Below, in pieces: positions 7,752 through 15,692 of a DNA stretch of 15,771 nt. This DNA comes from Caldilineaceae bacterium. Lineage in GTDB: Bacteria; Chloroflexota; Anaerolineae; Caldilineales; Caldilineaceae. The notes below the pieces were generated by a model. The model was not told the DNA's origin and did no database searches. It was given only the letters and a program-made list of their open reading frames with translations. Position numbers and translations under genes: made by a program. The first letter of the stretch is position 1, and each line of letters starts with the position of its first letter. Where the stretch lies: NCBI GenBank assembly GCA_028819675.1, contig JAPPKT010000133.1, positions 1-15,771 on the forward strand. The letters are read 5' to 3'.

Positions 7752-8900
7752 ATGAGCCATTACATTCTCGATGCTCGCACCGCAGTACCCCACTTCCCCG
7801 GCATCGGACGCTACGTCAGCAACCTCGCATCGGCCCTGACGCCCCTGCTCAGCGCCGGCGAAAGCCTGACCATTCTTGACAACCAGCCACCCTCCGCGCT
7901 TCAAGATACGTCAGCCTCCGTCCCGGAGTTGGAGCGTGCCGCCAAACTGCCCGGCACAAAGGTATCCGCGCCCGTATCGCCATTCGACATCCGGCAGCAG
8001 TGGCAGATCCCGTTCCTGCTAAAACGACTAAAGTCCGGCGGCGCAGCGGTCTACCACAGTCCATACTACCTCATGCCCTACCGCACGGCTCTACCCACCC
8101 TCCTGACCTTCTACGACGTCATCCCGCTCAAATTCCCGCAGACCGTCCCCGCCAAAGCGAGACTTTTCTTCCGACTGGCCGCCACTCTCGCTCTGCGCAC
8201 GGCAGACCGCATCGCTGCCATCTCCAACGCCGCCCGCAGCGATCTGTTGAAACACTTTAGCTTCCCTGCCTCCCAAGTCAGCGTCACACCACTTGCCGCC
8301 TCCGCCCGCTACCGACCTCAGCCAGCCAGCGAAGTCGGCCGCGTACGCCAAAAGTACCACCTTCCCGACCAGCTCCTTCTCTATCTCGGCATAAACAAGC
8401 CCCACAAAAACCTGCCCGCCCTCGTCGACGCCTACGCCCGGATTGCCTCGCACCATGCCCCCCCACTCGTCATCGCCGGCGCCTGGGATCATCGCTACCC
8501 CCAAGCCAAAGAGCGCGCCGCATCCCTCCAGCTCGGTGACGCCGTCCGCTTCCTCGGCCCCGTGGAGGAGCACGACCTGCCCGCCCTCTACAGCGCCGCG
8601 ACACTGTTCGTCTTTCCCAGCCTCTACGAAGGGTTTGGCCTTCCCGTCCTCGAGGCGATGGCCTGCGGAACGCCGGTAGCCTGCTCGAACACCCCGGGCC
8701 TGGCTGAAGTCGCCGGCGCCGCCGCCCTCCTTTTTGACCCGCACTCCGTCACTGAGATCAGGAGTGCCATGACCGAACTCATCGAAGACAGTCGCCAGCG
8801 CGCCCTGCGCGCCGAGCAGGGGCTGGCACAGGCCGGCCTCTACAGCTGGCAGGCGACCGCCGAAGCCACCTTGCGTTGCTATCGTCAACTGCTGGAATAA
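7752..8900 (+). CDS. GT4 glycosyltransferase, mannosyltransferase-like (fifth, last of operon)
   Basis: A 382-residue GT-B-fold glycosyltransferase of the subgroup that begins with I-L-D-A-R and F-P-G-I-G-R-Y (residues 15-21). Further signatures are Y-H-S-P-Y-Y-L-M-P (101-109), F-Y-D-V-I-P (120-125), A-I-S-N-A (156-160), the loop G-I-N-K-P-H-K-N (213-220) where many relatives have P-R-K-N, and E293/E301 of EX7E in E-G-F-G-L-P-V-L-E. Enzymes of this subgroup often add mannose or a related sugar to capsule or O-antigen chains; the donor here is unproven. The 63-base gap before it is pyrimidine-rich and holds no ribosome site, so initiation may be leader-dependent or weak. It ends 38 bases from the convergent coaX stop. 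Confidence 0.87.
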   Translation: MSHYILDARTAVPHFPGIGRYVSNLASALTPLLSAGESLTILDNQPPSALQDTSASVPELERAAKLPGTKVSAPVSPFDIRQQWQIPFLLKRLKSGGAAVYHSPYYLMPYRTALPTLLTFYDVIPLKFPQTVPAKARLFFRLAATLALRTADRIAAISNAARSDLLKHFSFPASQVSVTPLAASARYRPQPASEVGRVRQKYHLPDQLLLYLGINKPHKNLPALVDAYARIASHHAPPLVIAGAWDHRYPQAKERAASLQLGDAVRFLGPVEEHDLPALYSAATLFVFPSLYEGFGLPVLEAMACGTPVACSNTPGLAEVAGAAALLFDPHSVTEIRSAMTELIEDSRQRALRAEQGLAQAGLYSWQATAEATLRCYRQLLE

Positions 8901-8938
8901 CGGTGTGAGGGCTGTGAGAGGCGAAGTCCGAAAAGACC

Positions 8939-9757
8939 TCAGTCGCTTACGACATTGAGCCCGTAAACGGTGCGGATTCCCGCCAGCGTCAGCCAGGGAT
9001 CGTAGTGGTCGATCGAGCTGGTCAGCGGGGTGATGACGTGCCCCAGTCCACCGGTGGATACGACCGTGACAGGGGAGTCCAACTCATCACGGATGCGGGT
9101 AAGGAGTCCATCGACCAGTCCCGCATAGCCTAGCATGATCCCCGAACGCAGGGCCTCGTCGGTATCGCGGCCGATAGCCGGGGCGGGAGGACCCGATTCG
9201 ACCTCATCTGAAGTAGGCGTGAAATCCCCAAACACGCTGGAAAGTTCAGCCAGACCGGGGGCAGCGACCTTCAGTGACTCCGCCGCAGTCGCAAGGCCCG
9301 GGGCAATGGCCCCGCCGCGGAATCGCCCCTCTCCGTCCACCACATTGAACGTCGTCGCCGTCCCGAAATCAACGGCAACCGCCGCCCCCCTTGTACGCAC
9401 ACGCACCGCCGCGGCGTCGGCAAGCCGGTCCATCCCTACTTGGTCCGGGTTCCTGACGTCCAGCACCATGCCAAGTTCCATCCTCTGGTGCAGCACAACC
9501 GGCTCGCGGCCAAGGGCATCCTCCAACGTCCCCCTCCACAGTTCGGTCAAAGGAGCCACCACGCTGCACAAAGCAGCCCCCTCAAACTCTTCAGCCCCCA
9601 ACCCGTTTTCCTGCCAGAATCGCAACAGAGACTTCCTGACCGCTTCCGTCCGGCTCCGCCTCTCCGTCGGCAGCCGCCAGGCGGCAACCGGGGCATCGTC
9701 GTCGCCAAACGCGCCCAGGACGATGCTGCTGTTTCCGATGTCGATGGTCAGGAGCAT
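8939..9757 (-). CDS. coaX: Type III pantothenate kinase
   Basis: This enzyme phosphorylates pantothenate with ATP, the first step of coenzyme A synthesis, in the cytosol. All family motifs are visible in the 272 residues: the phosphate loop D-I-G-N-S-S (6-11), G-M-D-R (108-111) with the likely catalytic D110, D-F-G-T-A-T-T (130-136), and G-G-A-I-A-P-G (148-154), followed by A-I-G-R-D-T (194-199), G-Y-A-G-L-V-D-G (210-217) and S-T-G-G-L (234-238). It is somewhat longer than usual (about 255-260). The extra length lies near residues 172-188, between the G-L-A-E-L stretch and the P-P-A-P-A-I-G-R stretch. The ATG gives the canonical M-L-L-T-I-D-I-G-N start, but no Shine-Dalgarno is evident. It lies 78 bases downstream of the VanW gene on the same strand and is probably co-transcribed with it. 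Confidence 0.95.
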   Translation of the reverse strand: MLLTIDIGNSSIVLGAFGDDDAPVAAWRLPTERRSRTEAVRKSLLRFWQENGLGAEEFEGAALCSVVAPLTELWRGTLEDALGREPVVLHQRMELGMVLDVRNPDQVGMDRLADAAAVRVRTRGAAVAVDFGTATTFNVVDGEGRFRGGAIAPGLATAAESLKVAAPGLAELSSVFGDFTPTSDEVESGPPAPAIGRDTDEALRSGIMLGYAGLVDGLLTRIRDELDSPVTVVSTGGLGHVITPLTSSIDHYDPWLTLAGIRTVYGLNVVSD

Positions 9758-9835
9758 TGTAGGCGGGACGAAACGGGATAGACGGGGGGCATCAAGGGGA
9801 GAAAAGGTCCTGGTTTCCGTGTAGCGCCGGTTCGC

Positions 9836-11782
9836 TTATCCGCCTCCATCACTGTTTCCTTCAGACTGCGGTGTCGCGGTCGGCTCCTCCTTGACATCGG
9901 TCACGCCGGGGATGACTGTCCCCGGACCGTAAAGGAACATCGCGTTCCAGGGCCGGTAGACCGACCTGATCGGGTCCTCGCGAGTCTGTCCATTCTCGGT
10001 GACCTTGCGAATGACCGTCGCGGTCAGGCCGTCTTTGGCCCACTCTACCTGCTTGATCTGCCCGGCTTCCAGACTGGCGTCTTCCTGATAGATCGGTTCG
10101 CCGGGCTCTTTGATATCCTCGTACACCGCCTCACCGATTTCCACCACTCTGTCCGGCTTGGTGCCGTAAAACCGGAAGGTGAGGATTCCTTCCTCACTGT
10201 TCACCACGGGCTGGATCAGCAGGTGCGCGTCCGTATCATTGAGGAATCTCAGATCGACGTACGGAGTATATATCGTCGCGTCAAATCCGGGGTCGCCGTA
10301 CCAGCTCACCACGTAGCCGTGATTGTGGCGCTCAAGAAAAGGAAAACCCCCCTCCAGCGCCGCCCGGAAAACCGTTGTACTCACCTGGCATACGCCTCCC
10401 CCAACCCCAACAGCCGTGCGGTCCCCCCAGATAATGGCCGAATCCTCAAATCCGTTCGCCCCGCTAACCGCCTCAATCGCCGAATTGAAACTGAAGACGC
10501 CGTTGGGTGGCACGACCACGCCCACGAGTTTCTCTGCCGCGACTTCGATATTGTAGACGCGCGTGCTGCTGCTCCCCTTAAAGTACGTGCTGCCGCTGGC
10601 CACCAGCTCTCTGATCCCCAATTCGTTCAAACGACTGGAACTGACCGCGGGCGGTATGGAAAAGATCGGCAGCGCACCGGTCCGCTGGTCGGTGGTCAGC
10701 GCATTGCGTACAGCCTCGAGCGTCAGGTCGACGTCCAGGCGCTGGCCCGCTCTGCTCGGATGTATCACCGTCAGCGCGGATGTCGCATCGTCAAAGCGCA
10801 GACGCGCGTCCTGGGCAGGATAGGAAACCTGGTTCGCCCAGCCCTCGACCACAAAGCGCAGCGCCTCTTCATTGAGAAAACGGGGATCCCCCCCGGGCAT
10901 TATCCTCTGCAACAGCGCCCCGTCAAGCGCAAATGCAGTCCCGGATCCTTCGTGCCGCAAAACGACCGGCTGCGAGGCCGCGAGACCGCCTGAAACGCTA
11001 TCGAAGGCGGATGTACCCGCGCCCGCGCTGTTCTGTGACGAGTCTCCCGCCGCGCTCTGGGGCGGCGCAGTGCTGTAAGTCTGCAGCGGCACCGTTCCCG
11101 AGCGTCCGCTCGCCAGCTGCGCCAGTATGAGGTGAGCCGTCGCAGCCACATCAACGTCGAGGCCCGGCTGCGGCGGCACGGAGATATCGCCAATCTGAAT
11201 GGCAGGCCGGCTCGGACGCCGCACCTCGGAAGCCGCGTCGCCGACGGCCTGACGCACAACGCCTTCACTGACAAGCACCTCCGGCCACACCGTCTGCTGC
11301 CCGGTGAAGGCCCGCCACTGGCCGAGAATGCGTTCAAACAGGCTGCCTTGCCGCCCAACATGATAGGCGAGGTTAACTGCCCCCTCCAGGTCCGCCTCCG
11401 GCGCCAGCAGCTCGGCTCCCAGGGCCCAACGTCTGACCGCAGCTCTTGCTGCCCCGGTGCCCTCCGTAGTTTGGGGATTGAGTTCGAGGAAGATGGGCGC
11501 CAGCGGATAAGGGGTCAACTCCCGGTGCAGGCGCAGCAACGCCGACGCACGCGTCTCGCCGCCTACGGGCACGCCGGCCACGTGCACGCCGCTGAAAATA
11601 CGGTCCGTGTGCCAGAACTGCCAGCCGGCAAACGCGCCTGTAACGGCCACGATCGCTACGCACAGCCAGATCAGAATGTATTCGACGCCGCTGGGGGGCC
11701 TGCCATGAACCTTCGTCGGGCCGCGGAGATCCCGCATCGGTACAATCTGTCGTCCTGGGGGCAATGGGACAGTTGAACTCAT
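9836..11782 (-). CDS. Membrane-anchored VanW-domain protein with peptidoglycan-binding-like modules
   Basis: A 648-residue protein with a short basic cytoplasmic head (1-33), one transmembrane helix (about 34-53), and the rest probably outside. Residues 60-235 and 270-380 look like two copies of the module that usually precedes VanW (a putative peptidoglycan-binding fold); the first starts at I-F-S-G-V-H-V-A-G-V-P-V-G-G. A Ser/Ala/Gly-rich linker (about 238-268) separates them. The VanW domain spans about 395-540, with F-S-F-N (430-433), G-V-G-G-G-V-C-Q-V-S-T-T (459-470, conserved Cys465) and R-H-N-H-G-Y (485-490). A G5-like tail (about 545-620) ends in Y-R-P-W-N-A-M-F-L-Y-G-P-G, and the last 25 residues are low-complexity. 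VanW proteins occur beside vancomycin resistance genes, but nothing here suggests resistance; a cell-envelope role is more likely. Its molecular activity is unsettled. Confidence 0.85.
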   Translation of the reverse strand: MSSTVPLPPGRQIVPMRDLRGPTKVHGRPPSGVEYILIWLCVAIVAVTGAFAGWQFWHTDRIFSGVHVAGVPVGGETRASALLRLHRELTPYPLAPIFLELNPQTTEGTGAARAAVRRWALGAELLAPEADLEGAVNLAYHVGRQGSLFERILGQWRAFTGQQTVWPEVLVSEGVVRQAVGDAASEVRRPSRPAIQIGDISVPPQPGLDVDVAATAHLILAQLASGRSGTVPLQTYSTAPPQSAAGDSSQNSAGAGTSAFDSVSGGLAASQPVVLRHEGSGTAFALDGALLQRIMPGGDPRFLNEEALRFVVEGWANQVSYPAQDARLRFDDATSALTVIHPSRAGQRLDVDLTLEAVRNALTTDQRTGALPIFSIPPAVSSSRLNELGIRELVASGSTYFKGSSSTRVYNIEVAAEKLVGVVVPPNGVFSFNSAIEAVSGANGFEDSAIIWGDRTAVGVGGGVCQVSTTVFRAALEGGFPFLERHNHGYVVSWYGDPGFDATIYTPYVDLRFLNDTDAHLLIQPVVNSEEGILTFRFYGTKPDRVVEIGEAVYEDIKEPGEPIYQEDASLEAGQIKQVEWAKDGLTATVIRKVTENGQTREDPIRSVYRPWNAMFLYGPGTVIPGVTDVKEEPTATPQSEGNSDGGG

Positions 11783-11852
11783 CAGTTTCAGTGCTTCAGG
11801 CTAGAGTCGCCGGCGATACGGATAGCAGCTGCAGGAATTCCAACCGCGTCCT

Positions 11853-11877
11853 TCCCCGAAACGACTTCTTTCGGGAA
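11853..11877. other. Intergenic stem-loop between the DUF2142-like and VanW genes
   Basis: CCCGAAA (11855-11861) and TTTCGGG (11869-11875) pair around a seven-base loop, extended by two further pairs with one bulged base. It sits in the 125-base gap. No T run follows on either strand, so it is not a canonical intrinsic terminator; it may be a processing or attenuation hairpin. Confidence 0.4.
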
Positions 11878-11907
11878 CTGAGATCGCCGCAAACTGGAAT
11901 CACAATG

Positions 11908-13500
11908 TTACCAACTCAACTGAGGGACAATATACAGGAACGGTATGGCTATGTCCAGAGCTACCACTGCCAGGAACAGACAGACATACAAAATCGTACG
12001 CAATTCACCGCCATTGCGTAGCCGGTCAGACGCGTCCAAGGAAGTACCGTCCTGGTCCCCAACTTCGATGGCGCCAAAGACCCGGGAAATACGGCCGCAA
12101 AGCAGCCCGTAAAGTAGCATGCCGGCGCCCGCCATCCCGAACAGCAGCAAGGTCCACCTGTCTGCCGTTCCACCCGCCAGCGTCGCAACCACAATGTGCG
12201 CGCCTGCTCCCGCCAGCAGGACGCAACCCGCCGCGAGGCTGGCCCGCCTTTCGAGCACCGCCCACCAGCCTATGGCGAAGAGCAGACTCCACGCCGGCAG
12301 CGCCGGAAAAAGATACCTGCCCTGGTGCTGGATAAACCCCAGATTATACCAGCCGTAAGCAGCCAGCGTCGCCAGCCACAGCAGCAGCAGAGTCATCCCG
12401 GGAGAAGAGAGGAGGCGAGCCCACTGCCATTCATTGCGATTCACTCCCGCCCGCAATCGGAAGGGGATGCCCACCGCCGCCATAGCTGTCAGAATGTATA
12501 GAACTGTGTAGACGCGGCCATCCATAAAGACGCCCAACCAGCCAAACACACCCCAGAAGCTCTTGCTGGTAAACGTCCACGCCCGCTCCCAATACGCGCC
12601 CCACCCGTGCTCCGCGATCCAGGCCGCCGCTGTCGGCTGCCCTGTCACGACCGCATCGTGCCAGCTGAGCCCGAGGATATCCAGATTCCCGTATACCAGG
12701 CTGTTTCGGATCCACCACGGTAGTCCCAGCAGCAATGCAGGCCCAACTAGCAGCGCCAGCCGCATAGCCAACTCTCCCGTCGGTGTCCTGCCGTCGGACC
12801 CTGGCCAGGCTGACCGAGCGATAACCACGATTAACGCGACGGGAAGAAGCACATAAGCGGTCGCCTTGGTGAGAAAGCCAAGCCCGATCAGGATTCCGGC
12901 CGCCAGCAAGTGGCGCCCCCCTCTGCCTGCTTCGCTTCCAGCCTCAAGCCGCTGCCACCGCAACAGCGCAAGCACAGTCCCGGCGATCAACAGTTCCGCT
13001 AGGGCATCATTGTTTACCGATGCCATCAGCGCCGCGTGCATGGGAAGAAAAGCTGCAAAGGCGGCCGCCCCGAGAGCAATGTGGGGCAACCCGGGAACTA
13101 CCTCACGCGCACACAGGAAAACCAGCAGCACGACGCCGCCGCCCAGCACAACGCCGAAAAGCCGTATGGCCAGCAGTTCGCCCTGGCCCGACCAGTAGAC
13201 CGGGACGGCAAGCAGATAGTAAAGAGGAGGCTGATGGGACTCGTAGCGGACCGCTTCTATCGAAAGATCCGGCGGAAACTTCTCCGCCTTCAGGCGCGCG
13301 AGGTACTCTTCGTCATAGTCGCCCATCCGCAGCACCGGCAACCGCCTTTCGGCCGCAAGGTGAGCAATGTAATTGTAGTGGGCCGGCTCGTCCGGGTTCT
13401 GCCAGGGCGGAGTCTTGACCGCGAAGAGTGTGCCCAGGGCCGCATAGACGGTCAGAATCGAAGCCAGGACATAGGCGGTTGCATCGATCCCTTTGTGCAT
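11908..13500 (-). CDS. DUF2142/GT39-like multi-pass membrane glycosyltransferase
   Basis: A roughly 530-residue GT-C-like membrane protein. After the first transmembrane helix (about residues 10-31, numbered from the upstream GTG at 13512) comes P-P-W-Q-N-P-D-E-P-A-H-Y (35-46), the D-E motif typical of DUF2142 and related lipid-sugar-dependent transferases; D41/E42 are the likely catalytic acids. Next are E-S-H-Q-P-P-L-Y-Y (91-99), N-N-D-A (167-170), F-L-T-K-A-T-A-Y (213-220), W-W-I-R-N (266-270) and Q-G-R-Y-L-F-P (397-403). About ten to twelve helices are predicted by eye, the last near 506-528. I chose the ATG at 13500, which has AGGG just upstream; the GTG at 13512 adds only four residues. 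It follows metG with a gap of 3 to 15 bases, so the two share a transcript. The substrate is unknown; a role in surface glycan or glycoprotein assembly fits the neighbourhood. Confidence 0.8.
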   Translation of the reverse strand: MHKGIDATAYVLASILTVYAALGTLFAVKTPPWQNPDEPAHYNYIAHLAAERRLPVLRMGDYDEEYLARLKAEKFPPDLSIEAVRYESHQPPLYYLLAVPVYWSGQGELLAIRLFGVVLGGGVVLLVFLCAREVVPGLPHIALGAAAFAAFLPMHAALMASVNNDALAELLIAGTVLALLRWQRLEAGSEAGRGGRHLLAAGILIGLGFLTKATAYVLLPVALIVVIARSAWPGSDGRTPTGELAMRLALLVGPALLLGLPWWIRNSLVYGNLDILGLSWHDAVVTGQPTAAAWIAEHGWGAYWERAWTFTSKSFWGVFGWLGVFMDGRVYTVLYILTAMAAVGIPFRLRAGVNRNEWQWARLLSSPGMTLLLLWLATLAAYGWYNLGFIQHQGRYLFPALPAWSLLFAIGWWAVLERRASLAAGCVLLAGAGAHIVVATLAGGTADRWTLLLFGMAGAGMLLYGLLCGRISRVFGAIEVGDQDGTSLDASDRLRNGGELRTILYVCLFLAVVALDIAIPFLYIVPQLSW

Positions 13501-13515
13501 GGGCCCTGTCACGCG

Positions 13516-15342
13516 CTACCCGTTCTCCTCACCCAGCACGACGGCAAGATCCAGCTTGACAAATAGTGGCGCCGGTTTCCGCAGAAGTTGACCCGCCGCA
13601 AGCGTCTGCGCCTGCCAGGCCCCGCTGGCGCCGCCATGGTCGTAGCGCAACACCAAATGCGACCCGCGCTTGTCGTCAACCGCCGTCGTATCCAGCTTTC
13701 CGAATAGCGGTTCCGAATAACCCAGGTATTGGTGCAGCTGTTCACTGCTGTGGGGCAGAATCGGCGCCCACAGCAGTTTCAGCCAGTCGATGGCCTGCAG
13801 CGTCACGTACACTGTCGTCGCCGTTGTCTGTGGATCCGTCCCAAAAGTCCGCCACGGCTCCTTCTCGTTCAAATACTGGTTGACGCGCTGGCTCAACCGC
13901 CGCGCCTCCTGCAAGGCCGCCTTCAACCTCACTGCTTCGTATAGCGCTCCCACGCTCTCGAAACCACCGCGTATCTCCGCCAACAACGCTTCGTCCGTCG
14001 CGTCCAACTCTCCCGGCTCTGGCACCGCCCCCTCGAAACGCCTGAACGCGAAACCTAATGCCCGGTTGACCAGATTGCCCCAGTTCGCCACCAGTTCGTT
14101 GTTCACCAGTTCCACAAAGTCAGGCCACGTGAACTCGGTATCCGCTGTCTCCGGCGCCATGGCCGTCAATGTATAGCGCCAGGCGTCCGCCTCAAACTCC
14201 TCCAGGACCGTATTGAAACCGATAACGTTGCCCCGGCTCGTGCTGAATTGGGCCCCGCCAAAGTTGAGATACTCGTTGGCCGGAACGTCATACGGCAGGT
14301 GCAGACGCGCCTTTTTCAGCGGCTCCGCCGTTTCCGAAAGACCGGAGATGTTGGCTGCTTCGCCGTCCGCCTCGGCCTCATCGTTATAGGCCATAATCAT
14401 GCCCGGCCAGATCTGCGTATGGAAAGGGATGTTGTCCTTGCCGATGAAGTAGTAGTGGCGGGCGTCCGGCGAAAGGTCTCGGTCCCACCAGTCCTGCCAT
14501 TTGCCGCCGCTCAAAGCAGCCCACTCGATTGCCGCACTCAGATAACCTTGCACCGCGTCATACCAGACGTAAATGCACTTGCTCTCGTAACCTTCCAGAG
14601 GTATGTCTATGCCCCAATCGATGTCGCGCGTTATCGCCCGCCCCCGCAGCTCCTTCAGGTTCAGCTGCCCCTGCGTAAAGTTCAGAACGTTGTTGCGCCA
14701 GTGCTCCTTATCGCTCCCGATCCATTCCAGCAGAGGTTCATTCAGCGCCCCCAAATCGAGAAAGAAATGTTCGGTTTCCCGTACCTCCAGCTCGCTGCTC
14801 CCGCTCAATTTCGACCTTGTGTCGGTCAGCTCCAGCGCATCATACAGGCGCCCGCAGTTGTCGCACTGATCGCCGCGCGCCTCGCCAAAGCCGCAGAATG
14901 GGCACGTTCCCTCCACGTAGCGGTCGGCCAGAAAACGCCCTGCCTCCGGGTCGTACCACTGCTTCTGCACTTCCCTGTAAATGTACTCGTTCGCCATATG
15001 CCGCCGAAACACCTGCTGCGTCACGTCCCAGTGGTTCTGCGTGTCCGTGTGCGTGTACAGGTCGAAAGTCAGGCCCATCGCCACGCAGCCCTCAACAAAA
15101 AGCTCGTGGTACTTGTCCACCACCTCCGCAGCACCCAGACCTTCCCTCTCCGCCTGCAAAGTGATCGGCGTACCATGCGTATCGGAGCCGCTGACCATCA
15201 GCACGTCGTTGCCTGCCATGCGCTGGTAACGGGCAAAGATATCAGGCGGCAGATACGCGCCCGCAATCTGTCCGATATGCTTTTCGCCGTTGGCATAGGG
15301 CCAGGCAACGCATACAAGTATCTTCCTGCCGTGCTCGGTCAT
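13516..15342 (-). CDS. metG: Methionyl-tRNA synthetase
   Basis: Charges tRNA-Met with methionine using ATP. The 608 residues follow the class I MetRS order: A-W-P-Y-A-N-G (13-19), the HIGH-motif position as H-I-G-Q (22-25), S-G-S-D-T-H-G-T-P (51-59), a four-cysteine zinc knuckle (C147, C150, C160, C163), D-I-D-W-G-I (240-245), Y-V-W-Y-D-A (258-263), G-K-D-N-I-P-F-H (301-308), the KMSKS position as Q-F-S-T-S (365-369), and an anticodon-binding helical domain with N-R (426-427). Both signature motifs deviate from consensus (last His to Gln; first Lys to Gln), and an acidic insertion of about 25 residues lies at 321-346. There is no C-terminal tRNA-binding OB domain, so a monomer is likely. The ATG has CGGAGG at 15350-15355. 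Transcription probably starts near 15524. Identification is secure despite the motif changes. Confidence 0.95.
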   Translation of the reverse strand: MTEHGRKILVCVAWPYANGEKHIGQIAGAYLPPDIFARYQRMAGNDVLMVSGSDTHGTPITLQAEREGLGAAEVVDKYHELFVEGCVAMGLTFDLYTHTDTQNHWDVTQQVFRRHMANEYIYREVQKQWYDPEAGRFLADRYVEGTCPFCGFGEARGDQCDNCGRLYDALELTDTRSKLSGSSELEVRETEHFFLDLGALNEPLLEWIGSDKEHWRNNVLNFTQGQLNLKELRGRAITRDIDWGIDIPLEGYESKCIYVWYDAVQGYLSAAIEWAALSGGKWQDWWDRDLSPDARHYYFIGKDNIPFHTQIWPGMIMAYNDEAEADGEAANISGLSETAEPLKKARLHLPYDVPANEYLNFGGAQFSTSRGNVIGFNTVLEEFEADAWRYTLTAMAPETADTEFTWPDFVELVNNELVANWGNLVNRALGFAFRRFEGAVPEPGELDATDEALLAEIRGGFESVGALYEAVRLKAALQEARRLSQRVNQYLNEKEPWRTFGTDPQTTATTVYVTLQAIDWLKLLWAPILPHSSEQLHQYLGYSEPLFGKLDTTAVDDKRGSHLVLRYDHGGASGAWQAQTLAAGQLLRKPAPLFVKLDLAVVLGEENG

Positions 15343-15349
15343 CGGTCAT

Positions 15350-15384
15350 CCTCCGAGTAGCTTGGGGCGAACTCACCCCCTCGG
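15350..15384 (-). promoter_or_regulatory. metG Shine-Dalgarno within a hairpin
   Basis: On the minus strand CGGAGG (15355-15350) lies seven bases before the metG ATG. The segment C-T-C-G-G (15357-15353), which contains the first half of this site, can pair with C-C-G-A-G (15384-15380). Directly above it GGGG (15379-15376) pairs with CCCC (15367-15364), giving nine pairs with a six-base bulge. Folding would partly hide the ribosome site. Pairing is read by eye, without energy calculation. Confidence 0.45.
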
Positions 15385-15437
15385 CTCTTTCCTCCGCCAG
15401 GTGGACTGCTGCTCAACTCGATCGAAATCTTCCGCAA

Positions 15438-15497
15438 ATCTGAGAGGCTTCGCGCCCTTTCCGTCGGGCTCTTGGCGGGGACTCCCCTGCCTCAGAT
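15438..15497 (-). ncRNA. Structured metG leader element (putative three-way junction)
   Basis: In the transcript A-T-C-T-G-A-G-G-C (15497-15489) pairs with G-C-C-T-C-T-C-A-G-A-T (15448-15438), nine pairs with a two-base bulge. It encloses two hairpins: GGGG-AGT-CCCC (15487-15477) and GCCC/GGGC with an eight-base loop (15469-15454). A second CTGAGG (15509-15504) just upstream could compete for the same partner. The element lies between the promoter and the ribosome-site hairpin of metG, where a riboswitch or other leader regulator would sit. I could not match it to a T-box or to any SAM-binding class that I know; function is inference. Confidence 0.4.
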
Positions 15498-15530
15498 CAG
15501 TTACCTCAGCCCGCTTCCGCCCCGCAACTA

Positions 15531-15560
15531 ATTATATCTGTCCCAATTCATAAGTGGCAA
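15531..15560 (-). promoter_or_regulatory. Sigma-70-type promoter of metG
   Basis: On the minus strand TTGCCA (15560-15555) and a perfect TATAAT (15536-15531) are separated by 18 bases. A start near 15524 would give an untranslated leader of about 180 bases before metG. It is the best promoter in the window and probably drives metG and the genes following it. Confidence 0.65.
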
Positions 15561-15583
15561 AACTATGCGCCATCTCGTCTGCA

Positions 15584-15610
15584 TCCCAAAATGGGAGCAA
15601 ACTCTCCCAT
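15584..15610. repeat. Overlapping inverted repeats upstream of the metG promoter
   Basis: TCCCA (15584-15588) pairs with TGGGA (15592-15596), and the overlapping ATGGGAG (15591-15597) pairs with CTCCCAT (15604-15610), so the middle arm has two exclusive partners. Additional TCCCA copies occur at 15541-15545 (inside the promoter spacer) and 15619-15623. An operator cluster is possible; a chance arrangement is not excluded. Confidence 0.35.
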
Positions 15611-15692
15611 CCCCCAGTTCCCAGCCGACCCCCAACAATCTCGCCATCAACTCTGAGCCAAGGGAAGCGCAGAAACTGCCCCCTAACCACTA

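Noticed and set aside
8091..8888. 265-codon minus-strand open frame over the fifth glycosyltransferase
   Set aside because: Same reason: antisense to a gene with full GT4 motifs and without its own family features.
8901..8938. Bidirectional terminator between the fifth glycosyltransferase and coaX
   Set aside because: GAGG/CCTC with GTC/GAC can pair only with a five-base bulge and there is no T run; too weak to list.
9836..11782. Vancomycin-resistance gene
   Set aside because: VanW domains are widespread in envelope proteins; no vanH, vanA/B, vanX or two-component genes are present.
14248..15360. 370-codon open frame on the + strand across metG
   Set aside because: It is antisense to a clearly identified metG, lacks any recognisable motif, and results from the third-position GC bias.
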